From Zelonia costaricensis (lineage: Eukaryota; Euglenozoa; Kinetoplastea; Trypanosomatida; Trypanosomatidae): a stretch of 24,000 nucleotides of DNA. Position 1 is the stretch's first letter, and the number at the start of each line of letters is the position of its first letter. The notes under the pieces were generated by a model. That model saw only the letters and a program-made list of their open reading frames with translations, did not search any database and was not told the origin of the DNA. Of the stretch, positions 17,501 through 24,000 are shown piece after piece. The stretch spans positions 1 to 24,000 of the forward strand of contig JASAOO010003128.1 in the NCBI GenBank assembly GCA_030849075.1, read 5' to 3'. Both the position numbers and the translations under genes were made by a program.

Positions 17501-18362
17501 AGAGGCAGTAGACGTCTGGCGACCCCGTGAGGAGCAGGTGCCGGCACCACGCCATGGTCGACGTGCCCGGTGGCACGCTGATTCCCGCCGGCAGCGCCGC
17601 GGACGAGCCCCCACGCAGACCCGGTGACCGACCAGCCGCATCCGCCACGTGTGGCCCGCTTTCAAGCGGCAATCGGCGCGTCCCTGCGGTGCCACACTCG
17701 ATGAGCACAACGGTGCAGCTCTGAAGGAGAAGCGCGTAGAAGGCGGCGGCCGCCGGCGCCGCTGCGACCGATGCTCGTGCGGCGCCTGCGGCCTGCTCCT
17801 CGCCGGCGCACAAGCACAGCACCGCCACGGCAGGGTCAAGACGCAGCGGCGCGGTGTAGGTGGCATCGACAGGCTGCAGTGTGTCGTCCTCGTAGACGAC
17901 GAAGCAGCCGTGCACGATGGCGAACAGGTACGGCAGCAGGGCAGGCGCCTCCATCGCCTGCACGCCGCGGCCCGCACGCGCACCCGTCCGCTGCGACGCC
18001 GCCCCTGAAGACAGTGTCTGTGAGCTTTGCGGTTGGACCGCCACCGTCTTGCTCTGCGCCTCCAGAGCGACACGATGCTCGTGGGCGACGCCGCCACCCG
18101 TGACGGGGAGCTCTGCCAGGACAGTGTGGAACCGCATGGCCAGCAACGTGCCATCCGCAGCACCCACGTACAGGTACGCGTAGAGGCCCTCCTGCGGCTG
18201 CAGGAAGAGGGTGTCAGCGCCCAGCGACGTTGCAGCCCGGCGCTGGGGCGTGCCGGTGCTGCCGCGGCGCTGCGTCGCGCCGCGCCTCACGATCTCGAGC
18301 GGCTTCACGGCGACGCATTGAATCTCGATTTCCGCATTGGTGTAGAGCACCTTGGCGTCCAT
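14511..18362 (-). CDS. VPS39: Vps39/Vam6-like HOPS-type tethering subunit (1283 aa)
   Basis: The ATG at 18362 opens a protein with the Vps39 layout. Residues 1 to about 530 are beta-rich, like the N-terminal CNH/propeller domain (for example LYAYLYVGAADGTLLAMR). From about 530 come helical clathrin-type repeats, including the first Vps39 segment with LALFCLVALDSAGVRR near 740 and HFDKERVLAALEEAG near 985, then LEALQDHIGALSIFVYRL. The C-terminus has C1238-x2-C1241, F-P-N and H1261-x2-C1264, matching the Vps39 zinc-binding domain C-x-x-C...Y/F-P-N...H-x-x-C. Known Vps39 binds Rab7/Ypt7 and joins late endosomes to lysosomes or vacuoles. At 1283 aa it is longer than yeast or human Vps39 because of low-complexity insertions: an acidic Ser-rich loop near 365-390 and a Ser/Thr/Pro/Glu stretch near 660-720. 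Vps3/TGFBRAP1 (CORVET) is the nearest alternative; I prefer Vps39. Confidence 0.87.
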   Translation of the reverse strand: MDAKVLYTNAEIEIQCVAVKPLEIVRRGATQRRGSTGTPQRRAATSLGADTLFLQPQEGLYAYLYVGAADGTLLAMRFHTVLAELPVTGGGVAHEHRVALEAQSKTVAVQPQSSQTLSSGAASQRTGARAGRGVQAMEAPALLPYLFAIVHGCFVVYEDDTLQPVDATYTAPLRLDPAVAVLCLCAGEEQAAGAARASVAAAPAAAAFYALLLQSCTVVLIECGTAGTRRLPLESGPHVADAAGRSPGLRGGSSAALPAGISVPPGTSTMAWCRHLLLTGSPDVYCLYDTTHGTLLSRLEAAPLLRGCTPYAAYFPRMDTGHSSGGERLADAVAAAVEAHQRRRTSMHDSAEMELHLEDYAEGTISFTPTHSSGDSSSDGWSGASDDSEGGDVFGEAGLVRVSSLSRRASALVFRLQPGVLHACVFGDGALSLSAALPLDTGGGTEAALVHAAPPFVLIQRGGGEAEAPHQSPSPRTRDRRPLELDVFSCLGGGQWATDPTAGPLAFVGAAVRTVRVFALGLLGVSRHMVEALLWRPLDVQLEAQVERGRYARALRLAAYAGRSSTAALARGVCLACATHAMARRHYRLAFSLHLLADLSGASVLRLFPEFRLPLPTAYRTEGGDGVERPPQGGGVRPLSYPSSAPYRALYRVLLTNVVASTAATSAQEKAEEEGVGTREGECASTRDDKDAASTSRTGAGQSSPAPPPARVPPASRASTALTSPITATEPLGAALELALFCLVALDSAGVRRVGVSLDEVVRWLSRTRTLDGDTCEAALAALGLVGMAPLPPVLLALLRATHGGYDAALRQCRGNRDVEAAGAVLLMHAHAPEGSSTATTTTAEPPMTLATLYQLHLPWMLEADPAATVQLLTAPATYAAPRRPDAATLLPLLLAFGGTALLDYLRYLIEVEGSTEAAVHQLYALHLIQTLRTLREEWGLQEFASPELGAEDGAGSETGIIGHLRRALLGFLQGSTHFDKERVLAALEEAGMLEEQCLVLEALQDHIGALSIFVYRLQDLARAVVYCEARDAAERAELQRSEVWRVAHASVSRAVHAERSATLTSWASPAVSGFDADALHERGDSAVEAVAAPPFLPSRACRQALMEESGEPEATVTTASWGGEGLPMSLNPYLHLLLHVLLVPPAPSQPPALEEAIWLLRTHAPAMSAPLALASLPGDLPVSCVAPYLVRAFQRLELQHEMAQLEAAAAQSALADAVRRHTALRERCLWVESSRRCVVCGDRLDTGGLVTVFPNLKPAHLRCHRDTAVDPERGVPFASAAL

Positions 18363-18418
18363 AGTTCTGGAGGCGAGGCGGAGTGTGCAGACGGGGGCCA
18401 GTTATGCCGTCCGGCCAT
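18305..18418 (-). other. 37-codon upstream ORF overlapping the Vps39-like start
   Basis: An ATG at 18418 lies in the predicted long leader, 56 nt upstream of and out of frame with the main ATG at 18362. Its frame (beginning MAGRHNWPPSAHSAS) runs across the main start and stops at 18305. It would be present only if the acceptor at 18454-18455 is used. It is probably a regulatory upstream ORF, if it has any role, and not a protein gene. Confidence 0.35.
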
Positions 18419-18453
18419 GGCTCGGTAACACCGCCTCGCTGTGGTTCGCCTCG

Positions 18454-18489
18454 CTGCGTGTTGGACGGGGAAGGAGAGAGAGGGGGAGA
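18454..18489 (-). promoter_or_regulatory. Predicted main trans-splice acceptor of the Vps39-like gene
   Basis: The minus strand complement of 18464-18489 is an almost pure C/T tract; the first AG after it is at 18454-18455. The leader would be 91 nt and would contain the upstream ATG at 18418. A downstream AG at 18367-18368 would give a leader of only 4 nt without the upstream ORF. Confidence 0.6.
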
Positions 18490-20710
18490 CTGTGCGAAGT
18501 CGCACGAGGCAGCTCGCGCAGGACGGCGAGAAGAGATTCGAGAGAGAAACGAAAACAGCAGGAAACAGTGGAAGTGGTTCAGAAGGCGGTGCACGACGAC
18601 GAGAAGGACGGGGAGACGGTGCACAGGCGAAAAGAAAGGGCGAGGTCGAGCGCTCACCCGTACCGCGGCATCGCGGCAGCAGCGGAGAAGCAAAGACGCC
18701 GTGCAGCTTCCCTCCACCTCCGTGCGTGCGTGCAAGGATGGCTCACACCTCGGCACCGCAGCGACGCGGTACTGCGTTTTCTCTTGATTTGATTTCTCGT
18801 TTCTGTTTTTTTTTTCTTTGAGGGGTTGTGTGGTGTGCCTGCTCACAGGCACACCTTGATGTACGCGTGGGGTGCTGTGAGGGGGGTGGGGGGCGGCGCA
18901 GGAGAAGAAGTGGCGGGATGGGATGGGGGCGAGTGCTGGACGTGGAGGTGCGGCGAGCGGAGAGACTACAGGACTCCACGTTCAAGAGGACGAGAGCGCG
19001 AGGAGAAGAGGGGGTTTGAGGGGAGGCGGCGGCTCTGTGGCAGGGGCGGTTTGATGGAAGAGGAAGGAGGCGGCAGGCAGAGGCGTAGGCGTAGGCGGGG
19101 GCGCGACACGGGGAGTGACGGATCGCACTACGTGCTGCGAGTGCCGCACTCGCCCCGCGGCTCGTTTCGCTACGGATCGTCCTCCTATCGACTCCACATG
19201 CTCGTGTCCCGCGCCACTCCAACGCGCGGGACTCTCGTGCAGACATACATGAAGAAAAAAGAACAGCTGTCTCGTGCATCTAGTGCCTACGAGCTCTCTC
19301 TCTCACCCGAAGCCCACACGGGGGCAAACACACACACACGCACACACACCACACACTCGCCAGCTAGACAAGCCGCTGCAGGCGGTGGAAGGAAAGCGCG
19401 AGAAGAAGGACATCTGTGTGGTGTATATGTGAATGTGGCGGCGGGGGGTACGAGTGGGGAGGAGCGAAAGCCAACGAAAACGGGTGAGGGGAGGAGGCCA
19501 GGGCCAACGCGCATCGGCACTCACCCAGCGGATCAAACCAAAGCACAAAAAAACAAAGAAAAAGAAAAGAGAAATGAACACAAATGAAGCTAAAAGCAGG
19601 TAAAAGGAGAAAACGAAAATGAGAAGAAAACAAAAAGAGCTAAGTGGCTAGGGGGAGGGGAGAAGGGAGGAGAGAGGGGGAGACGAGTGGGGACGAAGAA
19701 GGACGGAGGGGGGGGGGCGGGCAGAGGCAGGGGCAGGGGCAGGTCCGCACAAACATGCGAGAGTCATGCGGAGGAGAGAAGGGCTTCTCAGACGTGCGTT
19801 CGTTCCGCTGCTGCTGTGTGCTGTGTGCCCCTTTCCCTCCACCTGCCCAGTCGGTGACCACTGTGGTGCATCTCGCACGCGTCTCCCGCTCCGCCCTCCC
19901 TTTTGACTGTTGCTCGTCTACAAAGACCCTATTTGCGGTTTACGTTTCATTTTTGATATGGAGCAGGCGTCCAGGTGGAAACAAGCAAGCACACAAACAC
20001 ACCAACACACACGACCGCACATACGCACCTGCGCGAGCACGCCACCTCGTAGCGGGAAGAAGAGGATGGACGAGGAGAAGGCGGGGAAAGGCGGGGAGGG
20101 GAAAGGTCGCGAAGAATGGCGAAGAAACAGAATACGAGGGAGGCGCGCGGAGAGCGGGGGAAGGGGGAGGGGGCAGGCAGCCCGGCGACGGCGACGTGTA
20201 CTCTTTTTTTTGTGTGTGTGTGCAGGGTGTTCACTACTATGGAACAGGATTGCAGAAACACGCTGAGGTCGAGGGACAGCTTCCGACGTGCGTCCCCGCG
20301 GCTGAAGCCGGTGCGACATTGACGAGGTGAAAAAAAAAAAAAACAGAAGCGGAAGGAGGTAAGGAGCACATTCCACGTCCAGAACGCGTGAAGAAGGAGG
20401 AGCGGAGAGGGGGGTCGGGGGGAGGGGGCCAAGGAGTGGGAAACTCAGCCGAAACGAAAACAGAGCAGACGACAAACCGCATCATGGAAAGGCGTCCTCC
20501 CTCCCCTCCCCTTCCTTCTCACGTCCCTCCTTCATCATATTTTCTTTGCTTTACTCTCTCTCCCCGCCCATCTCTCTTTCCTCAATGTGTGTGTGTGTGT
20601 GTGTGTGTTCGTGGGTGGGAGTGCACACGCGTGTGCGGTTTTTCTTTCCTCTTTCCCTGTGTCGTGTTCATCGCAGCGTGTGACCCCCTCCCCGCCTCGT
20701 CGTTGTGGAG
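18456..20710. other. 2.3-kb spacer between the 240-aa gene and the Vps39-like gene
   Basis: No gene is supported here. On the transcript strand it starts with the 3' UTR of the 240-aa gene, including CA repeats (complement of 20585-20608), U14 (complement of 20330-20343) and alternating purine- and pyrimidine-rich blocks. An A-rich transcript block (complement of about 18779-18820) lies 420-460 nt before the Vps39 start. The long plus-strand frame of 253 aa (18826-19587) and the minus-strand frame of 185 aa (19918-20475) are low-complexity and are not called. Confidence 0.55.
20585..20608. repeat. (GT)n microsatellite in the 3' UTR of the 240-aa gene
   Basis: About twelve GT units begin roughly 100 nt downstream of the stop codon of the 240-aa gene and read as CA repeats in its transcript. 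They are bordered by a segment that is GA-rich in the transcript (complement of about 20550-20580). Confidence 0.9.
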
Positions 20711-21433
20711 TTAGATGCCGTTGCTGGCCGTGAGCGGGCTAGGGTTGTGGCCACTGTTGTCCTCGTGGCGGATGTTCAGTGGGCGGATGTCGCCCGCCCC
20801 GCCCTTGCGCTCGTGCGCGTACAGGGTCAGCTCCTTCTCACGGCCCATGCCGCGCACGTACTCCAGGTACGGCTCGTTGGCCATGATGTCAAGCTTGTAC
20901 ATCTCGCGGATCGGATCGGTGATCGAGAACTCCGGCACGCGGTGCACCCAGCGGTACACCTGCTGGTCAATGTCCACCTTCTTGTTGAAGCGCTGCTGCT
21001 GCACCCACGGCTTGGTCGGCCAGAGACCGAGGTTGTAGAGGGTGATATCGGGGTGCAGGAAGGTTAGGCGGTACGAGAACCACATCGTGTAGATAACGAC
21101 GATCGCGGTCACAAGCGAGGCCGGCATCGACTCGACTGTGGCCAGCTGCAGGCGCACCTTCTCGATAGTGCTCACCTCGAGCCAGTGCACGTAGCGGCCG
21201 TACGGGTTGCGCGAGAAGAAGCCGCCCGACATGCCAGCCGGAAGCACGTTGTAGCGGAAGCGGTACAGCCAGTGAATCGGCCTCGCGGCGTAGCCCTGCA
21301 GATAGCCGGTGCTTGAGCCGTCGTGCACGGCGCCGAGGAAGGGGTTGCCGGACATGGGCTTCAGAAACACGCCGTGGTCGACCAGGTTGGCGTTGGCCAT
21401 ACCGCCCGACATCCGCGTCGTGCAGCGGGACAT
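20711..21433 (-). CDS. Unassigned single-pass membrane protein, possibly a mitochondrial inner-membrane subunit (240 aa)
   Basis: The frame opens at ATG 21433, 11 nt after a predicted acceptor. The second ATG (residue 12, MANANLVDH) is an alternative start. The protein is rich in Trp, Tyr and Arg, with one clear hydrophobic helix at about 104-125 (SLVTAIVVIYTMWFSYRLTF), so the N-terminal hundred residues and the C-terminal 115 lie on opposite sides of a membrane. Short aromatic-proline elements such as ARPIHWLYRFRY (50-61) and LGLWPTKPW (135-143) suggest contacts in a complex. Codon choice and the absence of low complexity mark it as a real conserved gene. The overall style, a single helix with aromatic flanks and no repeats, is like accessory subunits of kinetoplastid respiratory complexes or ATP synthase, but I recognise no family motif, and that role is a guess. 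Confidence 0.85.
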   Translation of the reverse strand: MSRCTTRMSGGMANANLVDHGVFLKPMSGNPFLGAVHDGSSTGYLQGYAARPIHWLYRFRYNVLPAGMSGGFFSRNPYGRYVHWLEVSTIEKVRLQLATVESMPASLVTAIVVIYTMWFSYRLTFLHPDITLYNLGLWPTKPWVQQQRFNKKVDIDQQVYRWVHRVPEFSITDPIREMYKLDIMANEPYLEYVRGMGREKELTLYAHERKGGAGDIRPLNIRHEDNSGHNPSPLTASNGI

Positions 21434-21444
21434 GGCTGATGGTG

Positions 21445-21500
21445 CTGGTTGTTCGTCGAGGTAGTGGGAGAGTGAAGGAGGGGAAGGAATAAAGAAGGGC
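21445..21500 (-). promoter_or_regulatory. Predicted trans-splice acceptor of the 240-aa gene
   Basis: The complement of about 21461-21500 is CT-rich, and no AG occurs until 21445-21446. This leaves an 11-nt leader before the ATG at 21433. A further AG at 21436-21437 is only 2 nt from the ATG. The position supports the first ATG as the start. Confidence 0.65.
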
Positions 21501-22192
21501 GGGGCTGACGTGCGAGGAGCCTGGGAAGCAGGGAGAAGGAAATAGGAAAGTCAGGACGGAGGCGAGTGACTCGGACGAGGGAGCCGCTGACAGGCGTGCC
21601 GGTGCGTTGCGGGGTGTCGTGAGGGAGGTGGCAGCGGCAGCGGGCAGACAGAGGCGAAGAAAGCGACGGCGGGGAGGTGCACGGGATGGAGAGGGGGGGA
21701 AGAGTGAAGAGTGCAGTCATGAGCGTCTAATGCTGTGGGAGAAAAGGGGAGGGGCACGCGGAGCACCCCGGGGCGGAACCGTTTGTTGCCGTTTTTTGTT
21801 GTTGTTCTGCGGCGGGTACACCACGACAGCTTCACCGTGGCACGGGCGCCCCCCCCCCGTCTACGTGGCGTGCCTGTTTTCATTTTCTGTACCTTCCTTG
21901 TTTCGACTTTACGTGTCGCTGAAGGGTGAGAGGAACACGTACTGGGGCGTGGCACTCCAAGTCGTGCCGTGCTGAGCAGGACAGTGCAACCCCACTCCAC
22001 ACCGCAAACCAACTCTGGGGAGACGAGGCCCGAGAGCCCGGCGCACGCGAGCTCAGTCCTCTGCGCGTGTGTCGATCTCGTCTCCTTTCCACCCATCTCT
22101 CTGCCCCCGCCCCCCCCCTCCTCCCTACTCAACTTTCGGCGTTGAGCAACACACGGGGAAGCGGCCAGCCCGCACTGCTGCACTAGCTGGCG
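21447..22192. other. Intergenic spacer between LSm5 and the 240-aa gene
   Basis: The stretch holds the 3' UTR of the LSm5-like gene. A transcript A-rich/AAC-repeat block (complement of 21782-21806) lies about 360 nt upstream of the next start. The minus-strand frame of 210 aa at 21551-22183 begins with GTG and is compositionally a UTR, so it is not called. Confidence 0.55.
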
Positions 22193-22675
22193 TTACTCAG
22201 GCACGAACTGCGTCGGCGTCACGAGAGCCACGTAGGCGCTGTTGATCATGGCCTGGCTGCAGCGGCTCAGCTCGCGGCGCCGGCCCCCACCAAAGCAGTT
22301 GCTGAACCCCGCCTCCTCCTCTGCCGCAGCCGCCGCTGCCCTGTCCTCGTCGCTCGCCTCCCCCTCCGCCGGGGGCGGGCGCGGTGGAGCCCACATGTAA
22401 CGCACCACCTCAGAAAGAAGCATGTCGCCCTTGTCGCTGTCCACCGACTGCAGCGTCCCCTCCAGCTCCTGGGCTGCGCAGGTGAGCAGCACCGTCACGC
22501 GGCGCCCCACTAGGTTGAACAGCACCTCATACGGCAGAATCATGTGGCTCTTGCTCTTGCCCGCAGGGGGGGCCGTGGCGCTTCCGTTGCCGGCCGCCGT
22601 CGACGAGGACGCAGCTGCCGCTGTGGTGCCGGTGGCGGGCCGCGCCCCGTTCACGAAGTTCACGTTGGCGCTCAT
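22193..22675 (-). CDS. LSM5: Sm-like protein, probably LSm5 (160 aa)
   Basis: The ATG at 22675 is chosen because a predicted acceptor lies 13 nt upstream, which cuts off the in-frame extension to 22786. Residues 47-93 form an Sm1 motif: L-P-x-E-V-L helix, V-G-R-R-V strand, then L-E-G-T-L-x-S-V-D and M-L-L-S-E-V. Sm2 is at about 144-155 (INSAYVALVTP). The L-P-x-E start and the N-S-x-Y-V-A-L-V-x-P ending fit LSm5 better than other LSm paralogues. LSm5 is part of the LSm2-8 ring that binds the 3' U tract of U6 snRNA in the nucleus. In most eukaryotes it also belongs to LSm1-7 in mRNA decay. Here the protein carries a 45-residue low-complexity N-terminal extension and a loop of about 40 residues between Sm1 and Sm2, rich in Pro, Glu and Ala. 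The usual Asn of Sm1 is replaced. Confidence 0.8.
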   Translation of the reverse strand: MSANVNFVNGARPATGTTAAAASSSTAAGNGSATAPPAGKSKSHMILPYEVLFNLVGRRVTVLLTCAAQELEGTLQSVDSDKGDMLLSEVVRYMWAPPRPPPAEGEASDEDRAAAAAAEEEAGFSNCFGGGRRRELSRCSQAMINSAYVALVTPTQFVPE

Positions 22676-22688
22676 GTGGTAAGCCTGG

Positions 22689-22731
22689 CTGTGTGTGATG
22701 GTGTGTGTGGAGGGGGGAGGTGTTTGTGTGT
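22689..22731 (-). promoter_or_regulatory. Predicted trans-splice acceptor of the LSm5-like gene
   Basis: The complement of 22691-22731 has no AG and contains a core of C and T (22710-22720) flanked by CA repeats. The first AG is at 22689-22690, giving a 13-nt leader before ATG 22675. Confidence 0.7.
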
Positions 22732-23887
22732 CTGATGAGCCGACAGGTTCCAGCAGCGCACAAGCGTGCACACTTCCCTCGCACACGATGTTGCCTTCAC
22801 TGAGTCCTTTGTGTTGTGGTAGTTGTCAACGATGCAGTCGCTTCGACGGCGCTGCAGTTCGGCGCTACTATGTGGATGCGCACTGGGCCGCGTAGGCGGG
22901 AGTGTGTCAGGGGGGAGAGGGGGGTGGAGACGCAGGTGCGCGCAGAGCGCGTCGCACCAAGAAGGAATCGAGAATTCAAAAAAAAAAAACACGGAGACGC
23001 AGGGGGGAGACAAGACAGCGGAGAAACGAAGATGCGTTCAAGTGGGAGTAAGTGAGTTCACGCGTAGCAGGGCATCGAGTCCCACATTGCTCGACGCTTG
23101 GGCGCAGTAGCCCTCGCAGGTGAGAAGTCGAAGCTGCCGTCGGCATCACGGTCCGTGAAGCGCGAGGGCTCGGCAGCTGTCCGAGCAGTGGAGAAGCAAG
23201 AGACAAGCAGCGGGGGCGCGCGCAGGAGACCGCGCCCGGCACTCGCTGTCTCGACCGCGACACCACTGCGCCGTCGTCCCCATCGTCGACCGCCGCCAGC
23301 CACAGTGAGGCCGACGAGAAACGAGGGTCGCAGTACGGGGGACGCTGAAGCACCTCCCGCTCCTTACGCCCCATCCTGGCTCTGCGCCTCCTACCCCTCG
23401 AGGACCCACCGGAATTCGCTTCTCAAGTGTTTCCGTCTTTGTGTGTTTTTGTTTTTTTTTGTGCGGGTGAAGCGCCTTCAACGCCTCATCGGAACGAAAA
23501 GGAGTGGAAACGAGAAAAGAGAAAAGGTGTACCGCTCTGCGCAGTCCAGCATCGGGAAGTCTGTGCGCACCGGCAGCACCACGCGAGACTGCGGTGAGCG
23601 CGACCGGTGGGACGCGGAGGAGACGAGCGGGGGAAGAGGAGGCACGCAGGACAGCCTGCTGGCAAGCAGCGAAGCGAGTGAGCGCGGTGTTCGGCAAGTG
23701 CGCGACTCGCCCAATCCACGTCACACCTCCGTCAGCACGCAGCGAAGAGTCCTCCCTCGTGCCTCCCGTCCCCCCGCCCCCCGCCCCCATTCGTCCTACG
23801 TTCCCTTGGAAGGGGGCACATCGGCATCGTGGTGTGTCTCTGCGATCGTGCGAGGCAGATCAGCCATTCGCCGACCAGCACACAGCC
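22691..23887. other. Intergenic spacer and uS11 3' UTR
   Basis: This 1.2-kb stretch lies between the stop of uS11 (23888) and the LSm5 acceptor. It includes a T-rich segment on the plus strand at 23428-23460 (A-rich in the transcript) and A11 near 22979-22989. Three overlapping minus-strand frames cross 23058-23374; none has both an ATG and a preceding acceptor, so I call no gene. Confidence 0.5.

Positions 23888-24000
<113 letters not shown>

Noticed and set aside
22676..22786. N-terminal extension of the LSm5-like protein to 22786
   Set aside because: The predicted acceptor at 22689-22690 would remove it, and the added residues are not Sm-like.
23058..23374. Possible small minus-strand gene with an EF-hand-like string (DRDADGSF) in the uS11 3' UTR
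   Set aside because: The frame with that string has no ATG upstream (it opens with GTG), the ATG at 23374 is in another frame, the loop lacks the final acidic residue, and no pyrimidine tract lies upstream on this strand.

Overview
The window looks like nuclear chromosomal DNA of a trypanosomatid, most likely a Leishmania-type (Leishmaniinae) genome. The evidence is GC-rich intronless coding regions separated by 0.65-3.2 kb low-complexity spacers full of (GT)n/(AC)n and homopolymer runs. All genes lie on one strand (minus). Most start codons are preceded on that strand by a polypyrimidine tract followed by its first AG, the layout of a spliced-leader trans-splice acceptor. The window would be one part of a single leftward polycistronic unit, with no strand switch. 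The genus cannot be settled from the sequence alone.

Transcription order runs right to left. (1) 23888-24000: C-terminal end of ribosomal protein uS11 (RPS14), running off the right edge. (2) 22193-22675: an Sm-like protein, best matched to LSm5. (3) 20711-21433: a 240-aa single-pass membrane protein that I do not recognise, possibly a mitochondrial inner-membrane subunit. (4) 14511-18362: a 1283-aa Vps39/Vam6-type tethering protein with N-terminal propeller, clathrin-type repeat region and C-terminal zinc-binding motif. (5) 13366-13854: a small four-helix membrane protein with a DUF1648 signature. (6) 10676-11926: a Serinc/TDE1-family ten-helix membrane protein. (7) 6188-7480: a divergent PHO80-type cyclin whose cyclin box is split by a long insertion. 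(8) 1084-4206: a 1040-aa protein with a mitochondrial-type presequence and repeated dsRBD-like modules. (9) A further gene probably starts exactly at the left edge (ATG at 3-1), because a well-formed acceptor lies 27 nt upstream of it.

The genes do not form a pathway. As usual in trypanosomatids, co-transcribed neighbours have unrelated roles (translation, RNA decay, vesicle tethering, membrane proteins, cell-cycle kinase partner, mitochondrial RNA). Expression is probably set by RNA processing and UTRs, not by separate promoters.

The most notable items are the unassigned mitochondrial dsRBD-like protein, the DUF1648 protein with competing splice sites, the split cyclin, an overlapping upstream ORF before the Vps39 start, a recurrent A-rich/AAC-rich block upstream of starts, and a 119-bp tandem duplication with an N at its junction that is probably an assembly fault. 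I saw no mobile-element gene, CRISPR array, tRNA or rRNA. I found no clear evidence of a wholly new biological system.
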